NCBI GenBank assembly: GCA_030248135.1
Contig: JASANC010004304.1
Location: forward strand, 92,254-156,253
Direction of reading: 5' to 3'
From: Theristus sp. LFF4_11
Taxonomy: Eukaryota; Nematoda; Chromadorea; Monhysterida; Xyalidae
DNA length: 64,000 nucleotides
Each line of letters opens with the position of its first letter. The stretch's first letter is position 1. Positions 10,724-24,900 of the stretch are shown piece after piece. A program made the translations under genes and the position numbers. The notes beneath the pieces were generated by a model. That model did not search any database and had not been told where the DNA came from. It saw only the letters and a program-made list of their open reading frames with translations.

Positions 10724-13700
10724 TTATTTGTATGCCTCACGGCCAGTTCACATCAACACATTCACAAAACTTCCATTATGCAAAACAAACACAATTGATG
10801 TCACAAAAAAAAACCTAAAGAAACACAAGATTATTGATGAACTTGGTGAATGCATGAATGAAAGCAAGCAAAAAGTCGATGCAAACGAATGGGCAGATGA
10901 CTGCCCGGGTATTCACACAAAGAAACAAAATCCACAAATTCCAATTCCAATTCCACAAGAAACCATTCCAATAGCTGATGTAAAAGTAAAGATTACGGTA
11001 TTAATGCGGCAGTTCAAATCGATGCGCGAATGGTTTCTGTCTGACTTTGAAATCTTAGCCATGTGCATGCTCTGAAATATTGCCTTTTTGCAAACGCGTG
11101 TGCTTCAAGTTTGAAAAGGGATTTGCAACATACCGAAGATGACAGAGATTTTTTTGGTTGAGCGGGTTCCTGATTTTACCACATTTTACCAACAGCCGTT
11201 GTAGTTAGGGGTTCTCGACCCCTGGGTAAGTGCACCCCCCTCATCCACGGTCCCGTTTTTGCTATTATCCATTTTTTTAGGATCTGCGACTTATTGGGTT
11301 TGCAGACGTGAAAGGAAACTAGTTCCAAATGTTCCAATCTTTATGTGGCAATTCCAAGTCGTCTGAATTACTCGGCTCTATTTAGGGGACTCGGATCACC
11401 TCGCCAATTTTGAATTCCCTCGTCATGCATTTTTAAACTGTTTAAGCATCTATGCGCGCATTGAGTCTCGGGATCAAAATAAAAGATAATACTGATATCT
11501 GATGTATCTGCAGTCTATCTGGCTAACATATACAACTCGGTGATTGGTCGACTCCTCACGCTCCGCACCCCTGTTTCTTTCTGCGGATGAGATTCAGTTT
11601 TTTTCGATTGTTGAACAGTTCATTTTTTCATGTCCCAAAACTCTAAATCGATGAACTACTAAATTCCAAACGTTTGTTGTCCCAATTTTAGAAAACTAAA
11701 GTTTGTTGTTTGATTGACGGCGACGAGGTCGTCGATGATTTTTTGCTTTTTCAGGCATAAAAAGAGCGTAACGTTGGCCGGTGCTGCGTGTCCAACACAT
11801 TATTCAAAACAAGCAAACAAAATGAGAAAACTTGTTTCCAATGATTTCGACGGTTTTGATCCCGCTTTCAACAACCGGTTCATTGACTGCGATAGCGATA
11901 CCATGTTCAACGATAAATTTTATCACCTGCTGCGTTCTTCTGCTCTGTGCTCTGTTTTTGGGCTCTTTGTTTTTGCTCTTAGTTCTTGTGTGTGCCAGAG
12001 CCAGAGACACACTGGAATTCAGTCTCAGTGCTAAATAAACACCCGTTCACTTCAGGCTTTTGAGGACCGATTATCGACTTTGTTTAGGCGATTATAATCA
12101 GGTTTCCGCTGACGTTTTTGTATTTTTTTTAATCTGCAACTGAGTGATCTGCGGATTAATAGTGGTGGTGCGTGCGTGTGCAGGTGTGGTGCACTGCTTG
12201 AAGAACATTCTGCATATTGCCGAGCCCAGAACAATGTCGGTTTTGTATTTTTAGTGTTTTGGTATTGTGCAATGCGTTGTCCGTGTTTGCCTCACCCTCA
12301 CCCATTTTTGTTTTCACCAAGCAGTTCGATCGACCGACGACGACGGTGTGTGCAAGTGCAATCCGAACAGCAAACAAAGCGAAAGCGACTGTATAATACG
12401 TTGGTTTTGTTGCAAAATACCCTCGTGCAATTGTGAGTGAAGTTGTGTCTGCAACTGTGCCCGTTTCTTTCCGTTCACTTGCAATACATGACGTTGCAAG
12501 TTGTGTTGTTGTGACAGGATTGAACCATTCAACTGATTTATAAAAAGAAACCGTCTTTCGTTTATTTGCTGCGTGTAAGTTGACGATATTTTCTATGATT
12601 CGCAGGTTTCATTTAAAAAAATTATTGCATTTTGATAGACTTTTAAGTTAAATTAAATGCAAATTAAAATTTGTTTTATGGATGAATTATCAAGCCGTTC
12701 TAGTTGTTCCTTGTACCTTGTTATTCTTCTGCTCGCACAGTATCATTTTCCAAGACGCTTCACTTCAGGGGTCTCACAGATCTCACTTTCTGTTTCCAGC
12801 GTCTAATTTTTCGCAGGCATTTTGTTTGCTTGTGCTGTTTGTTGGCGCGAAGAATGCTATTCTGAATAGTGTTTACGACGGCACACAGCTGTATCTTGTG
12901 ATTGTCGTCACTCCCGAAAACAGCGTCTGGTATTTGTTGTTTTGATTTATTGTATCAGTAAAATATTTGTTTGTTTGTTGTTCCCACATTCTGTGGTGCC
13001 AACGCTGAAACGCCCATTCGCCTTTTTTTACGTTCGAACAGCCCAAATACCAAATAATAATAATCACGCTGATCGTATTCATGTGTGTGTGCTTCGTGTA
13101 ATATGCGTGTATCTTTTGCTGCTTGCCATCTGGCTTTTATTTGCTGGTTTGTTTCCTTGGTTGGCTTTCTCTGTTTTTGTTCGCCATTATCAAAGTCGTA
13201 AAAAATGTCGTTCTTCCGTGTCATTTTCGGGTTGTAAACCGACTTTCGTTTTTCGTTCAAAAGATTGTTCGTGTTGAATTCTGTGTCACTGGACGCTGTG
13301 TTGTTTTTTTTGTTTAATTTGTGCTTGTCGGACTTGTCAAAAGTTCAAAATTCAATTTCTGTCCTTCGTAATTTTGTTGATGATGCTTTCTGGATAACCA
13401 CTAGAGCACCGACCAACGGATAGTCACACTCCATTATTCTGTTGTGGACTGCTGGACAATGAGTGAATGGGTTGGCTGTTTGGTGCAGACGCGTTCATTT
13501 ATTGCCAGCTTCGATGCTCTGTCATTATTCACTATTCACATGATTTGCTTGTGCTTCACTAAACAGTGACGACATAATTCATACGTTTCATCACCACGCG
13601 GAAAGAATCTGTCTGTCGTGTGTCTCTGTTTGCCTGTTCATTTCATTCATCACGCAACGGCACCACTGATGTTCCAAATAATGTGCTCTCCTTCCCACTA

Positions 13701-16700
13701 TTTTGGCGTGTTGTTCACGTTTTGTGTTTTATGGACGAGAGCGAGATTGACCCCTGTGCCTCCCTAATGAATTATGATTGTGAAATTTCGTGTGTTGATG
13801 AGCATGGAGCGGAGCCTGCATGGACCCTGCACTGCTCCAGCGCGCACCTCGGGCCACGTTCCTATTGGTTTTTGTATCTCGCCGACCAATCTGCATGCAC
13901 TATTCAGCCCCTGGATTTGTCGATTGCTGTGACGAGCGAGATTTTGATGATGAAACATGGTAATGATCATAATTATTATACTTCGCAGCGAACGCCCATT
14001 AACGAGTGCTTGTTGTGGTTGTATGTCTTTTATGGTCCTCCAAACACTTTCCACATTCACGTTTGGTCACACACATGCAACGTGCCACCACGCCCGCTTG
14101 TGTTTGGCAACTTTAGTTTCTCAGTGTTTTTGTGAGGTCATGTCATGTGCCTCTAGATTTCCTCACCACAGTCACTTCTACTTCTGTTCAAACTGTTTTT
14201 TTTCGCTTGGTTGCTTTTTGGTACTAACTTGTTTGGCAGCATGCTTTTTAAACAGACATTTATGTGTGCTAGTTGCTTGAAGCTTGTTGCATGATGGCAA
14301 ACAGCCACTTTTTCATAGACGCCTGCCCATCTCTGTTGGTTCTGTGTGGCCTGTGCTGTTTGTTGCTATGTGGATGCATTTAACAGCAGATGTCATTTGC
14401 ATTTTCCTCGATCGTTTTGTTGTTGCTTTAGCGTGCGTAATTTCGTTTTTGACTTCCCTCGTAGATTATGCCAGACGATAAAATCCCCAGTGAAACATAA
14501 TTTCTACACAACTTCCGCTACATTACGCCGTTTGAAATTGGTGTTTTTCCGTTGAACAATCTCAAAAGCACACTGTGGTTTTACAGGAGCGCAGACATAA
14601 CAGCATAAAGCACAATGATCGACGCGAATAGTGGCGGATCGGATCAGGCTTTTTGTCTTGTTGCGTCACTTGCGCTTCTGTTTCTGGATGCTAAATGTGC
14701 GCAACCGTGGTCTCTGGCCTGCTGAATGAAAGTGACGCAATGGTGTGGTGGTGCTTGAGGCTGCGATCATCGTTGCTTTCAAATGAATTATACCGCCACG
14801 GTCTCTCGCACGGTTTTGGTTTCACTTTTCACCCATCTGGCTGCGCCGCGTGTGCACTTATTTATTATTTTTGCGTTTTGAACAATACAATTTGAGTATA
14901 AAATTCAACTCCGTTTCACTGAAACGCAAGAAATGGCACCTCAGCTGAGCGGCGGCTTGTCGTGCTTGTGGTTTCTCATTACATTTTCAGTAGCGCGTTT
15001 TGTTTGGTTTTGCTTGCACTGTCTCTCTTGTGTCTGTTGCTTGTTTGTTTGCTTTAGTTTCAGCTCCACTCCACCGCATTGTGCTTGATCGTGATCATGT
15101 TTCCCAGGTTTGTGCTATCGCTGCATGTATCACAGCTCTGTTCGGGTATCGCGGTTACTCGAGATGTGGCGCCCATTACCGATTTGCATTTTGTCTGCAT
15201 CTTTCCGGACTTTTGCGCATGTGTTGCACATGAAAATTTTAACAGTGATTTTGATATCAAAACAATTGGTCGATGGTTTCTGGTTTCGTTTTATTGTTAT
15301 GCGATGGGGTTGTGATAACGGAAACAACAGAAATAACATTCCGCAAAACATATATAATCATAATTTTATTTTATAAAGCTCTCAGGCATAATGGGAAGGG
15401 AATTACCTTTTTTCAAGGATGAGTTTCGTCAAAATAATTGTTGGAAGCACGTACTTTCGTTAAAGTGTGCCTAGGTGGTTGCAAACAGTGCTGATTAAGT
15501 TGGAAATTGCCATTGACCGCTGACCTGAAACAACCTTTACATTGCTGCCAACAAATTTATTCTGCACGTTTAATGGACATTTGTCTGATGTCAATCAGTC
15601 TACGTAAAATCATTCTTCTTCATCACAAAACAAAACGTTTGATACAGCCAGATAAGTCAATATGAAATTGAATAGTTGGAATTGGTTTGCAATTGACAGT
15701 TGGCCACGGAGGCAGACGCAGGCTGAGCCAAATAGTGACCGGTGTGTTCTGCAGCAGCAGTCCCTAAACCACATTCCATCTTGTGAAAATGTGTTGCCTT
15801 GCCCAGGCAGCACGGGTAATTTATGATGAGCAACAGGCCAGAAGTCAGTCATCGATCGTGTGCTGGTGGTCAGCCCTTTTGCATTTTTGATGCTCATAAA
15901 CGTCGTTCGTTTTCAGCATCCAAAAAATCGCCCTGGCACCTTCGGACAGATTCAGGGTGCGACGGCTGCTGCTGCCAATTATTCGGCTGGTAAAGAACCC
16001 ATTCAACCGTGCGAATTTCAGTCGGCTAGTGGTTTTTGAGTTTCAGCGTTGTTGTTGTCTTGTTATTGCACATATTTTTATGCTTTGTTCTACACAATGG
16101 ATTTGATTGTGCTCAAGCGGCATATGTTTGTTCAAAGTACAATCTATTGCTGCTTCCTCAACTGTTTGGCGAATTATGGTAACATTTTTGCGCTCCCAAT
16201 TCCAGCCGAGCAAAAGTCCGCTGTTTTTTATTCGTTGCCTTGCCAAAAACAGCAGCTAATCTGCGCTATAGACGTGCACGCTTTGGTTTCGCTTTGCGTT
16301 TGACAGAATATCGTCGTTCATCGCTGTTTTGTTGTTGTTGTTCTTGTTAGTCTTCAAGATATCAGATTTGCGCCACACTTTTTTGCCGCAAACTACATTT
16401 GCGCCGCATGGAAATGCGATTGTCCACACGCGCGTATCGCCGAGCGTCAGAAACAAGCAAAAAAGTGTGCGCTCTCGATGCGCGTCGCGGGAATTCGCGC
16501 ATGTGCGTGCAGTGTGCCTGCCTGTCAGCGGCGTGTCCGTGCGTGGCTGTGGCGGTGATTTGTGACACAATCACAATCACATGCTTCTGTGGCGCTCAAT
16601 TCCATTCGCCGCTAATATACTCTTGAGTGGATTGGAAGCACGCGGTCGCTATGAGTTGTTTTCTCTGTTGCGGGTGATTTCAGCGATTATGGTCACGCTT

Positions 16701-16830
16701 GTGAGCGCACACACACACCGTCAATAGCCAGGCACACTTCACATTCACGGCCCATCTGACTGTACACACTGGTACCGACGGAAATAACACTGGCCGAATG
16801 AAAAGCAACGGATGTGCATACTTTTTCTCT

Positions 16831-16838
16831 TATATAAG
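16831..16838 (+). promoter_or_regulatory. TATA box candidate (TATATAAG)
   Basis: tatataaggg at 16831-16840 is followed about 30 nt later by a pyrimidine-rich, initiator-like ttccattc. About 60 nt beyond that is a possible splice donor (ccgtgtaagc). On position and strand it could drive turtle, whose first recognised coding exon is 5 kb downstream. This is inference only. Confidence 0.3.
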
Positions 16839-19800
16839 GGCTTCGCTCGCCAACACGCTTCCATTCAAGCCACTTTTTTCGAATCGAAAACGCGAATACG
16901 CGCGTGTTGGGGGAGCGCTCGGTGAAACCGTGTAAGCGAAAGCTAGTTAGTTAGCGGACGGGACGCAAAGAAATGTGAGGTCGTCACTCGTCAGCACTCG
17001 GCTCACATTTTTTTATCATCGACCACATTCCTGTGCTGTGCAACGCCGAAAGACGTTGCGTTTATTCATTTTATTTCTCCATTCGCTCATATTTATTTGC
17101 CAGTCCATCTTTTATGTTCGTCAAAAAAGCCGCCACAACGCAGCTGGGCAAGGCGAGAGTGTGTTTAACGGGTGATAACTTTAAAATGTTTTCAGTGGCT
17201 GTCTTGTTTCGTTCGTTTTTCATGTGCACACGGTCTCTTTGTTTGACGCACGAGCACATTTGTTTCATTTTTCAGTCCTTTTTTGTTTATCACCTCCCAA
17301 TGTTCACATGGAAAACGTGCATGGGTCTAAGCCTAGACACAAATTATTGTGTGTTGTTACAGTAACAGTGCATAATGCAACGTTCTGATAGCCAGCTTTT
17401 CTTTGTCAGCTTGTACGTTTTGTGTTTCAAGCTTCGTATTTTTGAAAGCCGTGATTGAGTGTTATAGTTCCGTTCAGCAGTGTCCTGGTGCTGTTATGGT
17501 ATTTTAGTGTTCTTAACGTGCCACTTCAAACCTTCAACTTTCAGGTTCAATGCACCATCAGTCCTTTGAATTGAACGCAAGCATCGCTGCCTTTTATCCG
17601 ATCTTTCCTGTGTAATTTTTGGTCGATTTCACATATTCGAGCCACTTCAAAAGAAGCCAAACATTTCGCAGCCTTTTGCGGTGTTTGTTTACTTGGCGGC
17701 CCGTGTGTCCTTTCCTCTTTGCTTTTGCGTTGTAATGGGAACACGTTAGCACGGGCATGATGTTTGAGTCGGAGGCTTAAAGCCATGCAAGTGCGCTGGC
17801 GAAATTGAAACACGCACACGACACACCACGTTATTACTGAATAGCATTGAGTGATTTCATATATCGTCGCGTATAAATTTTCAGTGTTTCAATTTATTAT
17901 TCATGCATTGACGTGCGTCTAGATGACACCCATGGTAAAGCAATTTGTATGTCTTATAATGCATTTTGAACTGGCCAAGCATTTTCAACATTTTGTACAA
18001 CAACGGTGTGCACACAAATTTGAACGCAACCCCTCAGAGGCTTTTTGACTGCATTGTATTTGTCTAGCGACCTTGGAGAACAATTCAAAATTTTCATGTA
18101 CACCTGAATTCCTCTATACAATGCACTTTTTTCGAATTGTGTTCAGTTTTTTGTGCCGATTTTTACGGCCATATACAACCAAACCGAAAAGGAGTTACGA
18201 CGCATAAAAATAATGGCTCTGTCTTTCGCCGCAAAAACAGTTTTCATTTATGGGTCCCGTTTTTTGTGATCTCAATGGAAAAGGATAAGTAGCAGGAAAC
18301 AACAGGCTTTCTGGCAAAGGCAATAAGGTGGCATCAAGATATCATAATAATAACAAGATAAAGGGAGGAAATTGCTCTGATGTTATATATTCTGCAAGGT
18401 GTTCACGTTTGAAATTGAATATTCCACTGAACGATAAAGATACAGTGCGTGCGGTGCGGCACAAACAACATAATTGGCAGCTGCACATTATTGAGGGGGC
18501 AGCTCAGGTACAGTGGAGCCTGGAGCGAAACATGCACGCTCACTATATTCAATCTCTGTGGCGCAGTGCGAGTTTCGCCAATTTGTCATAAACGACCGTA
18601 AAACGAATTGGGCGCTTGTCTTTGCGTTGTCCAGGCTGCAGCGTGTTGTCTCTGGCCGGCCACTTGTGCTGTGTGCGCTGTGTTCGCAGCCAATAATGAC
18701 GATGACACGCGCAAATGCGCACTCAGATTCATGGGGCTCTCGCTGCGTTCACAACGCCGTGCATGCCATCCATTTGCCGGGTTGCCACGGGTGATCAGGC
18801 AGACGGTCGCGACTTGTGCGCCCTGATTTTACAGTAACAAACCGCATTTTGCAAAAAAAACCTGGATTCATTCACGCCATAATGCGGTTGTTTTCGACTG
18901 TGCAATTTTATGATCTTCAAATTATTTTTCGAGTGTTCAAAGTTATTTGGATCCGTCATGGTTTGCAATTCTTGGGTGTAGACCCTTGTTTTCCATTTCT
19001 TTTCAAGTACAATTCATAAATCTACAGCGGAACGAAAGTTATAAATTTTGTCGACCACATTAGCATTACACGCATAAATAAACATAACAGAGTGGAACAC
19101 CAGCTCCACTTATGTGCCAAACCAAAAACCAGCATTTTCGGTTTGCATGTTCTCTGAGTACCATTCTCTCTCCCATGTCCTTGTTACTTTCCATATTTCA
19201 CTTTTCTGCCGATTTGACAAATAGGGTTATTAGTCATTAGTTTTCAAATGTTTCTCAAGACACTTTCAGGCGCTTACTAGAAAGCAGTTGCCAATGTTGT
19301 TGCCGTGTATTTTTCATTTCCATATCTGACCACTTTACTTTTAAAGTTGTCGTAAATGCAACCACAAAACATAACAGGGATAATCTGCTTTTGAAAAGAA
19401 ACCCCACCAGAAAAGACCTTAACGAAACAGACTAGAAATACCAGTTTGAGTTCAAATGATTTCAACGGCTATTTCGTTTGCTGGAGTGTAAACTGCAGCT
19501 GAAGTGGCCAGTGGCTTAGCGTTTGAACTCAGTGGCATACGGCGGATTTGTCAGTAAGGCACATGTAGCTATAGCTCATGTGGACTTACTCGTGCTGACA
19601 GTTATGTACATGTTTATTAACGCCGGATTCAATTAGCGGCTGGAGTAAATCATGGCCTCACATGCTGTTCCGTCTGTCTGTGTGACCCCTCAATTGTTAT
19701 TCACGGTTCCCTGGAGTTTTTCGGCGTTTTTCTTGCTTTCATTATCGCAGACAGCGCGTTATCGAAGCTTAGCTTGCGTTGGTCGCTGTCTTTGGGGATG

Positions 19801-21925
19801 CCACTCATAATAACCAGCAAAACAACCACCCTGTCACTCCGCTCCATTCATTATGATTCTTCTGTGCATTTCACACGCTTTCGCGATTTTCCTTATCGGG
19901 CTAATCAGTTTGCGCGTCTTTGAGAAAAAAAAACTATCAAGCCGAATCGTCAATGAAACTGGCGTAACAGCATTGTTGCAATGTTTCATTAGAAAACCCC
20001 GCTGGGGGCTGATGATTATCGGGGGGACAGTTATGGACGTTGCTGATTATCACATTCACATGTTGGTGTGTTTTTATTTGGTTTGAAATATTTTTTAACG
20101 CTGATATTGATCCCGTCCATCTGTTTTCAGTGAAGATCATAGACATCATTTTGCAAGTGCACGCTTCTTCGTGCAATTCTGTGCTCGTGTTTTTGGTTGT
20201 CTGATTAGATTTCAATGCTTCATCAAAACTGCATGCACTCTGCATGATTCTTTTTTGTCGTGTGTTCATTTTGTCTTCCGGGCAATAAATTATTCTTGGC
20301 TTGGCTGCTTCATGAGAAATAAGAGTTCAGATTGAACGCCGATTTTTTTAGAAAAATTGAGCTCGGAAATGAGAAACGTGCGCGTCTTTCTGTGCGTGCC
20401 CCTTGATGGATTGAACGGACTGAGAGCACTGGAGCCGGCAGAAGCAGTTTCCTGCTGGTTGCCACTTTTCCGTGCCTTTTTCAGCTCATCCAAAAAAACA
20501 ATTACCAACCAATGGAAAGCGTTTAGTGCCGTTTTGTGCTGACCGCATTTGATTGCCTGCGCTCATGAAAACAACTGCAGCATCGTTTTACCACTCTTTA
20601 CTTAAAATAAAATGACCCAAAATCAAATTGGATCAGTCTAATCCTTTCAGTTAGCGGTTGATTTTCGCGCCTTTAATGTAACGATTTGAAGGGAAGGCAG
20701 GCCACACGCGGTGGTCATTTCGTGCTTTTCCCAAATTGCTTTACCGTTACAAAAAGGGAGAAAGAAATTTGCGGCATTTTTAAATCTGCTAGATTGAAAT
20801 AGCGCTTTGGCAATCTGCCGAAAGAGGCACTCATGCAGTTTTCAAACGCACATGCACGCACACTCAATACTTTCTCCCATTCCATTTCACAACTTTTCGC
20901 ATAATATCTCCGCAGCGAAAGTCACACTTCTCGTACAAGCTTGAATCGTAACATTCAGCGCGCCACCGTGGCCGCTCTCACAGATTGCGCGCGCGTCACC
21001 ACGGTGCTCATGTGCGGTTATGAGGCTGCGTTTGACGGCTGCAGCAACACGCCGCGCGCTAAAAACGACAGAAGACGCGCAAAATGAAATCTCGGAAACG
21101 TAAGAACTGCTATATATTAGAAATTTGCGTTGTTGGTGACGCTTTTACGAGCAGCGTGGGAGCGCTGGTCGTCGTGTTGTACGCTTTGGCGCTTGTTGTG
21201 TGACTTTGCGGTTTGCGGCGGCAGCAACGGCATGTAATAATATGAAATCACACAGACGTCGTAGTGGCACTTTCGTTTGGCTCTCAAGAGTAATACTTGA
21301 AGCGGCATGCATACGCTCGCTAGCCGATAAGAGAACGCTAAGAATAAGGAAATGTTACTGTGAGCAAGTGACGCCTTCTGTGATTGTGCCTTCGCACATT
21401 TGTGAATGTCCAGAAATGAGTTTCATGGCATGAGTGACCAATGCAAAGCTGCCATATTGAATCATGAATGTCACCTGATTAGCACCTCGGTTCGGACTCG
21501 GACACGCTGATTTTGTTCACTCATTTGTTTCATACCGTGTGCGTTCTCTGATCAAGGGTTTCGATATGTACGCTCTCTTGATTGCTAGCTCGTGACACGA
21601 TTTCAGCTTAGTTTCTTTTCTGAAACTTTGTCCAACTAACTTGTGTTCTATTGAAGTTTTCACGGTGGAACAGCTTGCGTTCAACAATGCCAAATTTCGA
21701 GAGTGCGTAATTGAATTTTCTCATCTGCTGTTCATCAGGCCACCCGAAGTCCGGATGCATCTCAAAAATATTTGCAAATTCTCAATTTCCATTACAGACC
21801 ACGATCGGAAAAAGAAATTGAATCAACACAGCAATTATGCGGTATCAAATTCCAGCGGTGCACACGTTGAACGATTGAGAATCCATTGGCATAATACTGA
21901 TAATTATCGCGTGCACTGCTTTGCA

Positions 21926-24900
21926 ATGACGACCACGGAATCGAGTGCGTACGTGCTGGAAAGGACGGTGGCTGTCGGACGCGACGTGCAACTGCCCTGC
22001 GACGCCGAGCCGGAGTCGGCCGAGTATTTGCTGGAGTGGCTGAAGGGCGATCACGTGATCTACACCAAGTTCAGCAATCGCGACACCGGCGACGCCATCG
22101 CCGCCTTCAATGGTCAGTCTGTTTGCGTCGTGTCCGTTCGTTTTTTGACCAAAGTGATTATGAGATGGCAAAATCAGCGACATTGTGGTGTCATTGTGCA
22201 GACAAACAACGCGTGAAAATTCAGTTTTTTCTTCACGTTTGCGCTGTTTGCGCTTGTTCGTGTTTACAAATCAGTGTCAACTGATTTGATAGCAATCAAA
22301 ATGATACTAAGACTTGTGTGTGTGTGTGTTTGGCCGTCCTGCATGTGAATTTTTTTGATTGATGCTCGTCTTATGACCCTGTTGGTATGTCGTGAGCCAG
22401 GAGGTCATTTGTAAAGGTATTCAATTATATTTCACAACACATTCGTGTGGCCAAGTAAGCAGCGCAATTTTGTAGGCCATGGTTATTTTTAACAGAGATT
22501 AATTTTTTTATCACATATGGAATGCGGTAACGTATTTTTGGGTCTTGCCTGACGCCGTAACATTGCATAGCAACGACACAAGGTACCCGTACCAATCTCT
22601 CGTGTGTTTTTCTTTCACACTGCGACCGCGACCGTAAACCCACTTTTTGCTTATTTGTCGCTGAAAGGTGTGTCGAAAAAGCAATCAGCAATGTGACACA
22701 GTTGATTACCTCTGATGAGTGTTTCGTTGCAAAATCGCTGACAAAACTTACAGCATGTGCTTGTTTGTGACGTGATGCTGCAGTCTGTTAGTCCCAGACA
22801 ACCACTTTATGCGCACTTTTTTTGCCGCAGCATGCGTCTTGTCTTCAGCTCGATTTTTTGTTGTTCGTGATGTCGAGTGTTCAAAGTTTTTGTGTTGTCA
22901 TGACGTTTTTTGCACGGTGTGTGACATAAAAATAATTTTTTTTTCTAATTTCTGGAAGCTTTCCTTTCATAGACAGTCAGTGTGAAAAAAAAACGAAATT
23001 GGTTTTTGTTACAGAGGTTTATTATTTCACCAAATGGAAACATCCGAAAAAACGTTTCTAAAAATTCAGTAAATCATACAGTGTTTGGAAAACACGCAGT
23101 TGCAGAGTTTCAAATTTTTCTTTATTGCACAGTACGATTGCACTTGCTCATGCAATGGTGCAAAAATACACTACACGTATTTCGACAACAAAAATCTCCA
23201 GAAATAAGTGATTTGTTAGAAACCAATTGCAAGCGTACTAAACGTTCTAAAGATAGCACGTTTATTTTGGACAATTTAAAAGTTTAAAAACTGTCCGCAC
23301 TGAAAAAATGGAGAGTAAAACCAACAGAATTGCTGGCAACTTTCCTTTTTGTTTTGTCAGTGCTCTAAAGCATATGGTGTTATCAAGGTTGCAAAAAAAT
23401 TTGCACAAAATGTGTACAGAATATAATTTTTATATACAGTAGAAGTGGACACAAAAAAATCATGTGAAACTGAAATTATGCAACGGAAAAAAATTGAGGT
23501 TTGAACAACAAGAAGTCTTTGTTCGGTAACCGATGCCACAGGGTATGCTTATTGTACACACTTATTGGTTTTTACGGACACCTATAGATTGAAGACAAGT
23601 CTAAGCTTAAAACCAGTCATAACCTTAAAAAATCTATCTTAACCTGTACCTCGGTTAACCGCACTAACGCGACTGGCCTTTGGCTTGGGTGACTAAAGTT
23701 ATAAGAAATCAATCATTAGATACATATAAACAGACAAACTGCTTCAATCAAACATTGCAAATCAAGAAAACCGTAACAGTTTAATCAAGAATATTGCACT
23801 GACTTAATTCAACATATACCGCAATTACAATTGTTAACTACTCGACAAAATTGTTAGAAAGATGTTTAAAATATGGTCCGTATCGCTTTCCCGGACCGCA
23901 TTTGTTTTTCTAAACCCGCGTTTGAAAGACATGTACGATGGAAAACGGAAATGAAAAAATGGACGAGTCACGCGAAATCATTTGAAACTGGTTTCAGGAC
24001 AGTTGTGCTGAGTGTTTCGTTGTAAACCCTAAAAAGCACACCATCGCTTGATCCACGTGGGCCATCCATGCAATCGATCGTAAGAGAAATTGACGGAAAA
24101 GGCCATAAACCACGATGAAAGTGTTGTTTGTCTTACGACTACGAAAATGTGCCCAATCGTACTCAACAGCACCGCCAGCACAGCGTATTTTCCTTCGTTT
24201 GCCACACTCTTGGGAATTTCGAAAAACGAAAATTCTTTCTTGTGTTTCAAATACGACGTATGTCTTGAGACAAAAATTAAAAGCGTGACAGCGCTGGCTG
24301 GATGCTGCGCAAAACCTTGGGACAGCAGCGTTGGAAAAATGAAAAACGACGCAAAATTTTACGGCAGAATATCAAGCAAGTAAAGGATAATGATTGTCTA
24401 TGTCTGCACACAAAAACTGGTTCACATGCGCGACCGTGCAAGGTTTATACCTTTTCAAGGAAACAAGCTGATCAGACGCAAAAACACTTGACACATTGCC
24501 AGCTACTACAGTAGTTTCGTCTAAAAATGAAGTTTTTTCAATCAGCTACCCAAGATTTGCATCATCACTCAGTAAAATTTGACAAAAAAAACTAACTCAT
24601 ATTGCGCTGATGCTGAAGCGAAGCGTGTAATTTAAACTATTCTATTCAGAAACCCGATTATTAGGCTGTGAACAACGGCAGAATCAGTTTGCTGATATGA
24701 TAGAAACCAAAAATGGTTTTTCAAACATTACAAAAGTTGAATTGTTAGGTTTGAGCCGTGAGCAGCTTTAAGCGCACAAAACCAGACGTCATTGCTGAAG
24801 TTGAAGGAAAAAAAATGCAAAGTAACATGCACGGTTGGGTCTATGACCGATGCTCCTCCATCAAGAGACGTCCAGTTGCCGAGGCCCTTGAGCGCCTGTG

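Larger units (their letters stand above)
8847..21925. other. 13-kb region between GSK-3 and turtle with no supported coding exon
   Basis: Open frames up to 171 codons occur (for example 13620-14135), but none shows a known domain, splice-consistent neighbours or coding-like composition. GT-rich stretches between 12 and 20 kb produce hydrophobic chance frames. The region probably holds the 5' regulatory sequences and untranslated exons of GSK-3 (left) and turtle (right). The signal-peptide exon expected for turtle should lie here or within its first introns, but I could not place it. Confidence 0.5.

Noticed and set aside
11714..12034. 106-codon frame with a plausible-looking N-terminal half
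   Set aside because: Overlapping frames on both strands are also open, with no domain or splice support.
13620..14135. 171-codon open frame on the + strand
   Set aside because: No recognisable domain, no splice-compatible neighbours, and other frames of the same GT-rich region are open too.
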